Under the pieces are notes generated by a model that was not told the origin of the DNA, did not search any database, and worked only from the letters and a program-made list of their open reading frames with translations. From Arthrobacter sp. DNA4 (GTDB taxonomy: Bacteria > Actinomycetota > Actinomycetes > Actinomycetales > Micrococcaceae): DNA of 64,000 bases. The stretch spans positions 186,001-250,000 of the forward strand of contig NZ_CP101466.1 of NCBI RefSeq assembly GCF_024362385.1, written 5' to 3'. Both the position numbers and the translations under genes were made by a program. Shown in pieces: positions 55,683-64,000 of the stretch (positions are counted from its first letter, which is position 1; each line of letters starts with the position of its first letter).

Positions 55683-58106
55683 ATGGTAAGCAGCGCAGGG
55701 CAGGACGAGATGCAGGGCGAGATGCAGCAGGACGGCATCGAACAGGGGGAACTCGAACTCGTCGACAGGTGGTGGCGGGCAGCCAACTATCTCTCCGTGG
55801 GCCAGATCTACCTGCGGTCCAACCCGTTGCTGCGCGAGCCGCTGCAGGCTGGGGACACCAAGTCCCGCCTGTTGGGCCACTGGGGCACCACACCCGGGCT
55901 CAACTTCGTCTATGCCCACCTGAACCGCGTGATCCGCCGCGACTCACTGGAGATGCTCTTCGTCGCCGGTCCCGGCCATGGCGGCCCCGCCGTCGTCGCA
56001 AATGCCTGGCTGGAAGGCACCTACTCCGAAATCTATGCCCACGTGGGCAACGACGAGGCCGGCCTGGCGGAGCTGTTCCGGCAGTTTTCCTACCCGGGCG
56101 GCATCCCCAGCCACGCCGCACCGGAAAGCCCTGGCTCCATCAGCGAGGGCGGTGAACTGGGATACTGCCTGGCCCACGCCTACGGATCGGTGTTCGACAA
56201 CCCGCAGCTGGTGACCGCCGTCGTGATCGGTGACGGCGAGGCCGAGACCGGGCCGCTGGCCGCCAGCTGGCACTCGCACAACTTCCTGGACCCCGCCACC
56301 GACGGTGCCGTGCTGCCCATCCTGCACCTGAACGGCTACAAGATCGCCAACCCCACTGTGCTGGCCCGGATGCCGCAGGACCAGCTGGAGCAGCTGCTGC
56401 GCGGGTATGGCCATGAGCCGTATTTCGTGACGGTGGCGGATCCGGACAACACGGAGCAGGCGCACCGTGACTTCGCCGCGGTCCTGGACCGCTGCCTGGC
56501 CGATATCAGGGCCATCCAGGACGCCCACCGGCAGGATCCGGACGCTGAAGAGGCCGGGGAGGGCGGGCACCGCTGGCCGATGATCGTCCTGCGTTCGCCC
56601 AAGGGCTGGACCGGGCCGCGCACCGTGGACGGGCTGCAGGTGGAAGGAACGTGGCGGGCGCACCAGGTGCCGCTGTCCGAGGTCCGCACCAACGGGGAGC
56701 ACCTGAAGCAGCTGGAGGAATGGCTGCAGTCCTACCGGCCGGAGGAATTGTTCGACGGCGACGGCCGGCTCCGGCCCGACGTCGCCGAAGGGGCACCCAC
56801 CGGGGACTTCCGCATGAGTGCCACCCCGCACGCCAACGGCGGGCTGCTCCGGCGGGCCCTCAAGCTGCCCGCCTACCAGGACCACGCCGTCGAGGTGCCC
56901 AGCCCGGGAACCGACCGGGTCAGCCCCATGATCACGCTGGGCTCCTGGATGCGGGACGTGATTGCCCAGAACATGGAAAACTTCCGGCTGTTCGGCCCGG
57001 ACGAGACGGCCTCCAACCGGCTGCAGAACGTCTACGAGGTCACCGACAAGGTGTGGCAGTACCGGATTGACGACGTCGACGAGCACCTTGCCCGCTCCGG
57101 CCGGGTCCTGGAGGTACTCAGCGAGCACCTGTGCCAGGGCTGGCTGGAGGGCTACCTCCTGACCGGGCGGCACGGCGTGTTCAACTGCTACGAGGCCTTC
57201 GTGCACATTGTCGATTCCATGTTCAACCAGCACGCGAAGTGGCTCAAGGTATCCCGCAAACTGCACTGGCGCCAGCCCGTCCCATCACTGAACTACCTGC
57301 TGTCCTCCCACGTGTGGCAGCAGGACCACAACGGGTTCTCCCACCAGGACCCCGGCTTCATCGACCACGCGGTCAACAAAAAGGCCGAGGTCATCCGGGT
57401 GTACCTGCCGCCGGATGCCAATACGCTGCTGTCCGTCATGGAGCATTGCCTGGCCTCGACGGACTACGTGAATATCGTGGTCAGCGGCAAGCAGCCCTCG
57501 CCCACCTGGATGGGCCCGGCCGATGCCGCGAACCACTGCCACCGCGGCCTGGGCATCTGGGCGTTCGCCGGCTCCGAGGTGCCCGGCGAGGAGCCCGACG
57601 TCGTACTGGCCTGCGCGGGTGACGTCCCAACCGTGGAGACCGTGGCGGCTGCGGAACTGCTCCGCAATGGTGCCCCCGGTCTCAAGGTGCGGGTGGTCAA
57701 TGTGGTCGACCTGATGCGGCTGCAGGACGAAAGCGAGCATCCGCACGGCCTCCCCGCCCATGACTTCGACGGCATCTTCACCCCGGACAAGCCCGTCATC
57801 TTCGCGTACCACGGCTACCCGGCGCTGATCCACCGGCTGGCGTACCGGCGCACCAACCAGCAGGGGCTCCATGTGCACGGCTACAAAGAAGAGGGGACCA
57901 CCACCACCCCGTTCGACATGGCCATGCTCAACGGCATCGACCGCTTCACCCTGGCCATCGATGCGATCGACCGCGTTCCGGCCCTTGCCGAAAAGCACTC
58001 GCTGCTCCGCCAGGACCTGCAGGACCGGCGCAACCGGGCGCGCGAGCACACCCGAACCCACGGCGAGGACCCGGAGGAGATCCGGAACTGGAAGCTGGGC
58101 GGCTGA
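55683..58106 (+). CDS. xfp: Phosphoketolase
   Basis: An 807-residue thiamine-diphosphate enzyme splitting xylulose-5-phosphate (and possibly fructose-6-phosphate) to acetyl phosphate. It contains [17 protein letters not shown], the ThDP/Mg segment [13 protein letters not shown], and the later [17 protein letters not shown] and [14 protein letters not shown]. Length is normal. ATG 55683 is chosen because AAGG sits 6 bases before; ATG 55677 is the alternative. Shared promoter with catalase suggests joint expression under stress or energy limitation. Confidence 0.95.
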   Translation: MVSSAGQDEMQGEMQQDGIEQGELELVDRWWRAANYLSVGQIYLRSNPLLREPLQAGDTKSRLLGHWGTTPGLNFVYAHLNRVIRRDSLEMLFVAGPGHGGPAVVANAWLEGTYSEIYAHVGNDEAGLAELFRQFSYPGGIPSHAAPESPGSISEGGELGYCLAHAYGSVFDNPQLVTAVVIGDGEAETGPLAASWHSHNFLDPATDGAVLPILHLNGYKIANPTVLARMPQDQLEQLLRGYGHEPYFVTVADPDNTEQAHRDFAAVLDRCLADIRAIQDAHRQDPDAEEAGEGGHRWPMIVLRSPKGWTGPRTVDGLQVEGTWRAHQVPLSEVRTNGEHLKQLEEWLQSYRPEELFDGDGRLRPDVAEGAPTGDFRMSATPHANGGLLRRALKLPAYQDHAVEVPSPGTDRVSPMITLGSWMRDVIAQNMENFRLFGPDETASNRLQNVYEVTDKVWQYRIDDVDEHLARSGRVLEVLSEHLCQGWLEGYLLTGRHGVFNCYEAFVHIVDSMFNQHAKWLKVSRKLHWRQPVPSLNYLLSSHVWQQDHNGFSHQDPGFIDHAVNKKAEVIRVYLPPDANTLLSVMEHCLASTDYVNIVVSGKQPSPTWMGPADAANHCHRGLGIWAFAGSEVPGEEPDVVLACAGDVPTVETVAAAELLRNGAPGLKVRVVNVVDLMRLQDESEHPHGLPAHDFDGIFTPDKPVIFAYHGYPALIHRLAYRRTNQQGLHVHGYKEEGTTTTPFDMAMLNGIDRFTLAIDAIDRVPALAEKHSLLRQDLQDRRNRAREHTRTHGEDPEEIRNWKLGG

Positions 58107-58110
58107 CGCC

Positions 58111-58863
58111 CTAAAGCGGGAGGTCGTCCAGAGTGCAGGCGGGCAGGTGGATCCAGCCTTCGCTGCGGGCGGCTTCGGCGTGGGCACTGTCTGGCAGGAG
58201 TGTCCGACGGCGGCCCACGGCCCGGGCGGTCAGCGAGGCAATGACGGCGTCGAACAGGTCGTCCGAAGCGGTTAGCCTGTCGCGGTGCCCGGCCAGGTCC
58301 AGCCAGGGCGCCTGCTCTTCGAGGGCCGCCAGCAGGAGGCCCAGACGCTCGGTTTCGGGGATGCCGCGGCCTTTGTAGCCGCGCCCGTTGAGGCCCCAGA
58401 TCTTCAGCGACGCCGCCGGATACACCTCGGCAAACCGCCCCGACCCGTCCCGGAGCTGCGGGCCATGCAGTGCCGCGATCTTCGCCTGGATCACCGCGCA
58501 GCGCATCGCAGGGTGGGCCAGCCTGTCGGCGGAAACGCTCAGGGGGATCAGGCCGGTTTCGCGCGTGACGAAGCGGTCCGTGTCCCGGTAGGCAAGCAGC
58601 CTCCGGCCCGCTAGGCCGTCGTGCTCCAGAACCGGCGCTGCGTTGAAGTTCAGGTGGCCGGTGAGGAACGGGATCAGCGCGTCAGGCCAGCCCACAGGGC
58701 AGTCGACGCCGGTCATGCCGCAGGTGCCGAACAGGTCCACGATCTCCTGGTCGTCAACATCCAGGGCCAGGTGGGCCAGCCGGGCCCGGTCACCGCTCCA
58801 CTCGATGACCGCCACGGCAGTCTTTTTGGTCGCTGCCGCCAGATCCACGCCAAGGGTTCTCAT
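58111..58863 (-). CDS. DUF429 protein
   Basis: A 250-residue protein starting MRTLGVDLAAATKKTAV, the RNase H-like opening of DUF429. Conserved GVDCPVGWPDALIPFL, YRDTDRFV and EVYPAASL follow. DUF429 members are predicted nucleases or kinases of unknown role. An earlier ATG at 58896 is possible and would lie only 5 bases after the carboxylesterase stop. It converges with phosphoketolase, 4 bases apart. Confidence 0.85.
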   Translation of the reverse strand: MRTLGVDLAAATKKTAVAVIEWSGDRARLAHLALDVDDQEIVDLFGTCGMTGVDCPVGWPDALIPFLTGHLNFNAAPVLEHDGLAGRRLLAYRDTDRFVTRETGLIPLSVSADRLAHPAMRCAVIQAKIAALHGPQLRDGSGRFAEVYPAASLKIWGLNGRGYKGRGIPETERLGLLLAALEEQAPWLDLAGHRDRLTASDDLFDAVIASLTARAVGRRRTLLPDSAHAEAARSEGWIHLPACTLDDLPL

Positions 58864-58900
58864 GGGCTGCCCGTCAATGCTGTGGTCAGACGGCATTGCG

Positions 58901-60256
58901 TCAGACCGCGCGGTAGCGCAGGACGCCGGGGATGCTCCCGGATCCGCCAAGGTCAGTGCCCCCCGCGAAGCCGGCCCACAGTGCACGCATCTCCCGGCCC
59001 GCGGCCTCCACATCCGCCCACTCTGAACCGGCGATCAGGCCCACGCCCTCCCACGTCTTCCGGCTTCCCAGCAGCAGGGGCAGGTCCACGGTGTGGGCGG
59101 CGCCGAAGATGTTGCCGGGGGCATGCCAGTCCAGGACGTAGCGGTGCGCCCTTCCGCCTGCCTTGGCATGCCGGCGCGCGAACCTGCGGGTTGCCCGGCC
59201 GTACACAGTTTCGGTGACAACCCAGTCAACGGCGCGGACGGCGGCCTTGCCCACAAACGGAACCGCGGCCAGGCTCATCAGGCGGGGGCTGCGGGGGAGG
59301 AACAGGCGGGCCTCCTCGGAGGTATGGCCGATCAGCACGTCGATGGCCGGCGCGGTCCGGTTCCAGGCAGCCTCGATGCCTGACTCTTCCGGGAGCGGGT
59401 CGTGGCCGTACTGGGTGCCGAACGGCATGGCCGCCAGCATGCCGAACTTCCGGGCCACCTGCGTGACCTGTGCTTCGAGAGCCACCACGTCCATGGCGGG
59501 GGTCTCCTCGGTCACGGAATCCGCGGCAATGCCCATGGCGTGGTTCATCTTCGCCCGGCCGCGGGTGATGCCCAGCGGGGCGCTTTGGATGATGGCGCGC
59601 TGGAAGAGGGTTGGTGCCTCGGGCGTGGCCATCAGGTGGGCGATCGCGTCGCCCCCGGCGGACTGGCCGAAGGCGGTGACCCGGCCGGGATCGCCCCCGA
59701 ACGCGGCAATGTTCCGCTGCACCCACCGGAAAGCTTCGAGCTGGTCCAGGAGTCCCAGGTTGCCGGGCCGGCCTGCCGGTGTTGCCAGGAACCCGAACAG
59801 TCCGAGCCGGTACGTCACGGAAACCACGATCACCCGGTTTTCGGCCACCAGCAGTGCGGGGTCGAAGATGGCCAGGTCCCCGGAGCCGGTGGTGTAGGAG
59901 CCACCGTGGATCCAGACCATGACGGGCAGTTTTTCGTCCGGCTTCAGGGTGCCGGGCAGCGTGATGGAAAGGTTCTGGCAGTCCTCGCTGCCGGGAAGCT
60001 CGCCGTATTTGGTCCCCAGGACGTCGTCCAGGAACGGCACCGGCGCCTGGGGGCAGGCGGGTGCGGGAGAGGTGGCGGCATATTCGGCGGTCCAGTCCGG
60101 AACCGGTGCGGGCGCCTGGAAACGTTCAGCGGTGGCGTAGGGAATGCCGGTGGCACGGATGACGTCGCCGTCCCGCCGCCCGCTGACGGGGCCGCACGGC
60201 GGATGGAACAGAAGCTGGGACGTCACGGCTGGCTCGGAACTCACAGCCCCCACCAT
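58901..60256 (-). CDS. Type B carboxylesterase
   Basis: A 451-residue alpha/beta hydrolase. The oxyanion segment is WIHGGSYTTG, the nucleophile Ser lies in GQSAGG, and the catalytic His in FGAAHTVDLPLL. No signal peptide is visible, so it is cytoplasmic. It would cleave small carboxylic esters. It is transcribed away from the ppa terminator and followed by DUF429. Confidence 0.93.
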   Translation of the reverse strand: MVGAVSSEPAVTSQLLFHPPCGPVSGRRDGDVIRATGIPYATAERFQAPAPVPDWTAEYAATSPAPACPQAPVPFLDDVLGTKYGELPGSEDCQNLSITLPGTLKPDEKLPVMVWIHGGSYTTGSGDLAIFDPALLVAENRVIVVSVTYRLGLFGFLATPAGRPGNLGLLDQLEAFRWVQRNIAAFGGDPGRVTAFGQSAGGDAIAHLMATPEAPTLFQRAIIQSAPLGITRGRAKMNHAMGIAADSVTEETPAMDVVALEAQVTQVARKFGMLAAMPFGTQYGHDPLPEESGIEAAWNRTAPAIDVLIGHTSEEARLFLPRSPRLMSLAAVPFVGKAAVRAVDWVVTETVYGRATRRFARRHAKAGGRAHRYVLDWHAPGNIFGAAHTVDLPLLLGSRKTWEGVGLIAGSEWADVEAAGREMRALWAGFAGGTDLGGSGSIPGVLRYRAV

Positions 60257-60276
60257 GCCATAACTTCCTGAAACAA

Positions 60277-60320
60277 CGACGGCGGGTGCCCGGCTTCGAA
60301 AAGCCAGGCACCCGCCGTCG
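60277..60320 (-). terminator. Intrinsic terminator of ppa
   Basis: CGACGGCGGGTGCC (60277-60290) pairs perfectly with GGCACCCGCCGTCG (60307-60320), with an inner GGCTT/AAGCC stem. On the minus strand a T-rich TTGTTT follows. It separates ppa from the carboxylesterase promoter. Confidence 0.85.
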
Positions 60321-60337
60321 GACTGGTGGTTCGTGGA

Positions 60338-60826
60338 CTAGTGACCGGTGGGCACGTAGCGCTTGATGGAAGCTTCCAGCTCGGCTTCGGCGGCGGCGCG
60401 GTCGCCCCAGCCCTCGGCCTTGACCCACTTGCCCGGCTCCAGGTCCTTGTAGCGGGTGAAGAAGTGCTCGATTTCCTTGATCAGGTACTCGTTGACGTCG
60501 CTGACTTCCTGGATGTGGTCAAAGCGGGCGTCTACCGGCACGCACAGGATCTTGGCGTCTCCGCCACCGTCGTCGGTCATGTTGAAGACGCCGATGGGGC
60601 GGGACTCGACGATGACGCCCGGGTGCAGGTCGAAGTCCTGCAGCAGCACCAGTGCGTCCAGCGGGTCGCCGTCCTCGCCGAGGGTGTTCTCGAAGTACCC
60701 GTAGTGCGTGGGGTACTGCATGGAGGTGAAGAGGACGCGGTCCAGGCGGACGCGGCCGGTCTCGTGGTCAACTTCGTACTTGACGCGTGATCCCTTGGGG
60801 ATCTCGATGGTCACGTCGTGCTTCAT
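60338..60826 (-). CDS. ppa: Inorganic pyrophosphatase, family I
   Basis: A 162-residue soluble enzyme hydrolysing pyrophosphate. The metal signature [11 protein letters not shown] is intact, with [10 protein letters not shown] and [13 protein letters not shown] before it. Length suits the hexameric bacterial form. ATG 60826 follows GAGGAGC. It is divergent from dacB in the arrangement common to actinobacteria. Confidence 0.96.
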   Translation of the reverse strand: MKHDVTIEIPKGSRVKYEVDHETGRVRLDRVLFTSMQYPTHYGYFENTLGEDGDPLDALVLLQDFDLHPGVIVESRPIGVFNMTDDGGGDAKILCVPVDARFDHIQEVSDVNEYLIKEIEHFFTRYKDLEPGKWVKAEGWGDRAAAEAELEASIKRYVPTGH

Positions 60827-60946
60827 GGGAATGCTCCTCGGCAATTGCAGGGGGTGCGCGGCACACTTGACGGGCCCACAAAAAAGCGTGTCGGTGCCGC
60901 CGACTACAATTGAGGATATAGCGAGAGGCCCTGGAATCAGGAACTT

Positions 60947-62494
60947 GTGGGGAAATTTCAGGACTTGAGGACCGGCACCAGCATGACCAAACCAACCGGC
61001 AGGGAACCATTGCGCGTCCGGCGTTCCCGACGCTCCGGCGGCATGGCCCAGGAGGCAAGGAAGTCCTGGCACCTGGTCCTGGCCACGCTGGTCCTGGTAG
61101 TCCTCGCCATCCCGGCGGCCCTGCTCGTGGCCCCCGGCATCGTCGGACCCGGATTCTTTGGTTCCAGCGCCCCGGCGCCGGCCCCCGCTGCGCCCGCCTG
61201 GCAACAGGCCCCCGCCACACTTTCCGCCCCGCAGGTGCTTGCACCCCTCCAGCCTTCCGCCCCGGTGCCCGCGCCGTCGGCCGTCGCGGCCCAGGTGGAA
61301 CCAGTATTAACGTCCGACGGCGGCGGTACTTTCACTGGCATGGTGCAGGACGCGCTCACGGGCCAGGTCCTCTTTGACCGGGGTGGCGCGGAAGGCCGGG
61401 TGCCGGCGTCGAACCTCAAGCTGCTGACCGCCGTGGCCGCGTTGCGCACCCTGGGGCCGGAGCACCGGTTCACCACGCAGGTGGTGCAGGGCCCTGCTCC
61501 CGGTCAGGTCGTCCTGGTAGGCGGCGGCGATGTCCTCCTGGGCGCCGGGGAGTCGCGGCCAGGACAGGCCATGGGCCATGCCGGCCTGGCCACGCTTGCA
61601 GCCCTCACCGTGCAGGCCCTGCAGGCCGCCGGTACCGCGGGTGACATCAAGGTGCTGGTGGACGACTCCCTTTTCACCGGCCCTGCACTGAATCCCAACT
61701 GGCAGTCCGGCGATGTGGAAGCCGGCGAAATCGCTCCGCTGTACCCGCTGGCCCTCAACTCCGCACGTTTTGATCCCGCCGTCACCACCGGTCCCCGCCC
61801 CCAGGATGCGGCCATGGCTGCGGCGGAGGCGTTCGCGGCCCAGCTCCGTACGGCAGGTGCCGGGGCGGGACTGACGGTAGCGGCCGGCGTCGACCGTTCA
61901 CCCGGTGCCGCCAAGGCCGGCGCTGCAGCCCTGGCCAGTGTTGCCTCGGCCCCCGTGGCGGAGCAGGTGGACCTGATGCTGCAGGTCTCGGACAACTACC
62001 TGGCTGAAACCATGGGCCGCATGGCGGCGGTAGCCACGGGACGGCCCGGAAGCAATGACGGCGCCACGGCCGCAGTCACTGCCGAGCTTGCGGCCGCCGG
62101 CGTCACCCCCGACGCCGTGAAGCTGGTGGATGTGTGCGGCCTGGCCATGGGCAACCAGGTCACTGCCCGCCAGTTCACGGACGTGGTGCGGGCCATGACC
62201 ACCGGCGCTGATACCAGGCTTCGCGCCGCGCTGGACGGATTCCCGGTTGGCGGATTGTCGGGCACGTTGGACACCCGTTACGGGGATGCCACCACCTCCG
62301 GCGGCGCCGGGCTGGTCCGTGCCAAGACCGGGACCCTGAATACCGTGCTGGCGCTGAGCGGCTATGTTGTTGACTCCGACGGCCGTCTCCTGGTGTTCTC
62401 CTTCATCGGCAACGGCCTGACGCCCGGAGCTGCCGGCAACAAGGTGGCGCTGGACCGGGCAGCTACCGCGCTGGCGGGCTGCGGCTGCCGCTAA
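60947..62494 (+). CDS. dacB: D-alanyl-D-alanine carboxypeptidase/endopeptidase (PBP4 type)
   Basis: A 515-residue penicillin-binding protein with an N-terminal signal anchor (about 43-65) and a Pro/Ala linker. Active-site motifs are Ser-155-Asn-Leu-Lys, Ser-348-Asp-Asn, and Lys-460-Thr-Gly. The family's usual D-G-S-G-L reads DVCGLAMGN with Cys-397. It trims or cross-links peptidoglycan outside the membrane. GTG 60947 has CAGGAA; ATG 60983 is the alternative. Confidence 0.93.
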   Translation: MGKFQDLRTGTSMTKPTGREPLRVRRSRRSGGMAQEARKSWHLVLATLVLVVLAIPAALLVAPGIVGPGFFGSSAPAPAPAAPAWQQAPATLSAPQVLAPLQPSAPVPAPSAVAAQVEPVLTSDGGGTFTGMVQDALTGQVLFDRGGAEGRVPASNLKLLTAVAALRTLGPEHRFTTQVVQGPAPGQVVLVGGGDVLLGAGESRPGQAMGHAGLATLAALTVQALQAAGTAGDIKVLVDDSLFTGPALNPNWQSGDVEAGEIAPLYPLALNSARFDPAVTTGPRPQDAAMAAAEAFAAQLRTAGAGAGLTVAAGVDRSPGAAKAGAAALASVASAPVAEQVDLMLQVSDNYLAETMGRMAAVATGRPGSNDGATAAVTAELAAAGVTPDAVKLVDVCGLAMGNQVTARQFTDVVRAMTTGADTRLRAALDGFPVGGLSGTLDTRYGDATTSGGAGLVRAKTGTLNTVLALSGYVVDSDGRLLVFSFIGNGLTPGAAGNKVALDRAATALAGCGCR

Positions 62495-62607
62495 CGCGGG
62501 CTTGCGGTGGTCCCCAGCAGCGCGGCCATGACGACGGCGGCCAGCACCGACCTCCAGCCCGTGCGCGGGCCGATGGTCAGGGGAGCGATGGGACGGTAGG
62601 GGATCAT
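62491..62607 (-). CDS. 38-residue ORF with strong ribosome site
   Basis: MIPYRPIAPLTIGPRTGWRS is followed by [18 protein letters not shown]: a short basic start and one hydrophobic helix, suggesting a membrane-associated peptide. GAAGGAGGACATC before ATG 62607 is near-ideal. Its TAG (62491-62493) overlaps the dacB stop on the opposite strand. It looks real but I know no homologue. Confidence 0.5.
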   Translation of the reverse strand: MIPYRPIAPLTIGPRTGWRSVLAAVVMAALLGTTASPR

Positions 62608-62632
62608 GATGTCCTCCTTCGATGGTTATGAC

Positions 62633-62670
62633 CGGCCCTGTCCCGCATGAACGGCCCTGTCCCGCATGAA
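62633..62670. repeat. Tandem 19-base repeat
   Basis: CGGCCCTGTCCCGCATGAA occurs twice in exact tandem (62633-62651 and 62652-62670), with CGG of a third copy after. It lies just upstream of the 38-residue ORF and could be part of its promoter, or a slippage product. Confidence 0.8.
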
Positions 62671-62855
62671 CGGTGCGGGGCAGCAACGGTTGTGCGGGTT
62701 CGGGCCGCTCCTGGACAGGAAGGTTGCCCTGCGGTTTCCAGCCTGCCCGGCGGGTCTGGGACAGCGCTTTCGCCCTCCTGTGCAGCGGCTGTGGAAGTTT
62801 CGCCGGTCAGCGAACTTAAGGACGATCCCCGGCCTGCTGTGTTCTGATGGGAACC
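62671..62855. other. Intergenic, leader of the metalloprotease gene
   Basis: Nothing gene-like with a ribosome-binding site is seen. A short rightward frame from 62666 is Arg/Pro-rich and looks spurious. Confidence 0.35.
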
Positions 62856-64000
62856 ATGGAGTCCACTGCGCGCGAGTCCGCATCGACGTTGTCCCCAACA
62901 GCCCAGTCCGACCAGGCGCAAGCCCTGATCAACTGGGACCTCGCTGCCTCTGCCGCGGCGAGGCTGGCTCCGGCCGGGCCCGTGCTCGACGGAAAAGCCA
63001 TCGGGGAGGCGGTGGACAGCCTGCGCCGGCTGGCTGACGCATCCGTGCCGCACGTCCACGAAATCACCCGGCTGGAAGCGGCCCGCGACCTGCGCGACTC
63101 CTCCGTGCTGGTGGTGGACCGGGCGTCCTGGGCCAAGGCCAACACCCAAAGCTTCGCGGTGATGCTCAAGCCCGCCATGCAGAAGATGCTGGACACCCGG
63201 CGCGGAAACCTCAGCCCCGCGGCCGCCCAGGTCAGCGGCGCCATTACCGGCAGCCAGTTGGGGGCCGTCCTTGCCTTCCTGTCCAGCAAGGTCCTGGGCC
63301 AGTACGATCCCTTTGCGGCCCTGGCGGAGAACTCCACGGCCCCTGCTGCCGGCCGGCTCCTGCTGGTGGCGCCGAACATCGTCTCGGTGGAGCGCGAACT
63401 CAACGTCACGCCGGAGGATTTCCGGCTCTGGGTGTGCCTGCACGAGCAGACGCACCGGGTGCAGTTCGCGGCAGCGCCGTGGCTGCGCCACCACATGCTG
63501 GAGCAAATCGACGAACTCAGCGGGCACCTCCTGGGCAACGTCGATTCCCTGATGGAGCGTGCCTCGGCCGCCGCGCGTTCGCTGAAGGACCGCTCTGCCA
63601 GCGGAAACACGCCGGGCCGCGGCGCCATCCTGGACCTGCTGCAGGACCCCGAGGAAAAGGCCGCCATCTCGCACCTCACCGCCGTGATGAGCCTGCTCGA
63701 GGGGCACGCGAACGTGGTGATGGATGCCGTGGACGCGAGCATCGTGCCTTCCGTGAAGACCATCCGGCAGCGTTTCAACGACCGCGGCAAGGACCGCGGC
63801 GTGATCGAGAAGTTCATCCGCAGCCTCCTGGGCCTGGACGCCAAAATGCGCCAGTACTCCGACGGCGCCCGCTTTGTCCGCGCGGTGGTGGACGTGGCCG
63901 GCATGGAGGGCTTCAACAAGGTGTGGGACTCGGTGGACCACCTTCCCACCGAGCCCGAGATCCACGACGCCAAGCTGTGGCTCGACCGGATGGGCCTCTA
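62856..64000 (+). CDS. Zinc-dependent metalloprotease, DUF2342 type (cut by window edge)
   Basis: At least 381 residues; the window ends two bases into the next codon (TA-), so the stop may lie right there. LHEQTHRVQF holds the HExxH zinc site (196-200) and SLLEGHANVVMD the likely third ligand. This matches the actinobacterial DUF2342/F420-associated hydrolase family. ATG 62847 is an alternative start. In related genomes this gene follows ppa and dacB and precedes tilS, hpt and ftsH, consistent with the order here. Confidence 0.88.
   Translation, partial: MESTARESASTLSPTAQSDQAQALINWDLAASAAARLAPAGPVLDGKAIGEAVDSLRRLADASVPHVHEITRLEAARDLRDSSVLVVDRASWAKANTQSFAVMLKPAMQKMLDTRRGNLSPAAAQVSGAITGSQLGAVLAFLSSKVLGQYDPFAALAENSTAPAAGRLLLVAPNIVSVERELNVTPEDFRLWVCLHEQTHRVQFAAAPWLRHHMLEQIDELSGHLLGNVDSLMERASAAARSLKDRSASGNTPGRGAILDLLQDPEEKAAISHLTAVMSLLEGHANVVMDAVDASIVPSVKTIRQRFNDRGKDRGVIEKFIRSLLGLDAKMRQYSDGARFVRAVVDVAGMEGFNKVWDSVDHLPTEPEIHDAKLWLDRMGL

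Overview
The window looks like a chromosomal segment of a high-GC actinobacterium, most likely Arthrobacter/Pseudarthrobacter (Micrococcaceae). This rests on the strong G/C third-position bias, frequent GTG/TTG starts, an ANTAR regulator, a lysG-lysE pair, DUF4190 and LapA small membrane proteins, a clade-2 catalase, and the run ppa - dacB - DUF2342-type metalloprotease, which is a conserved actinobacterial order. I see no rRNA, tRNA, CRISPR array, transposase, integrase or phage gene. All assignments come from reading the sequence; no database search was run.

Region by region. 1-3825: a leftward signalling run of a sensor histidine kinase with a receiver-like N-terminus, a GGDEF-EAL protein and an EAL protein cut by the window edge. 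3985-7667: a methyltransferase, a small unknown protein, an SDR and a glycerate kinase preceded by a near-perfect LacI-type operator. 7664-10802: a cluster of small membrane or disordered proteins (a secreted/anchored protein, DUF6766, DUF6328, a general-stress-39-like SDR, an acidic disordered protein), then a GT2 protein. 11878-22402: the main accessory block. Ten co-directional genes encode three Gfo/Idh/MocA dehydrogenases, a degenerate dehydrogenase-like partner, two TIM-barrel isomerase/epimerases, a Tat-exported binding lipoprotein, two permeases (no ATPase) and a beta-propeller protein. They face a divergent ROK repressor across a promoter rich in palindromes. 23657-27996: a trehalose-synthase-like GH13 enzyme, a GAF-ANTAR regulator and a frameshifted SGNH hydrolase. 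28059-35745: a uracil-type permease divergent from a RutE-like nitroreductase, a 2H phosphoesterase, phosphoglucomutase, a NERD protein, lysG/lysE and a DUF4190 protein. 35827-42427: an NCS1 permease, then a GntR - MatC-like carrier - class III CoA-transferase - fused carboxyltransferase module that looks like dicarboxylate (malonate-type) utilisation. 42440-45263: LapA-domain protein, two small proteins and an amidase interrupted by an in-frame TGA. 45389-53129: housekeeping genes (rhodanese, pheA, a diacylglycerol-kinase-like lipid kinase, serS, a HAD phosphatase, a histidine phosphatase) plus an AbiEi/nuclease-like gene bracketed by inverted repeats. 53264-64000: catalase divergent from phosphoketolase, DUF429, a carboxylesterase, ppa, dacB, a 38-residue ORF and the metalloprotease cut by the right edge.

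How it works together. The central block reads as uptake of a sugar or sugar derivative, oxidation and rearrangement by paired Gfo/Idh dehydrogenases and isomerases, and induction through the ROK protein. Stress functions recur through the window, and four of these promoters (near 4921, 9311, 42914 and 55547) carry the same short palindrome, TAAGY-NN-RCTTA, which I propose marks an undescribed stress-type regulon. Two genes look broken (an SGNH frameshift near 27345 and an amidase TGA at 43988-43990), which may be recent decay, sequence error or recoding.
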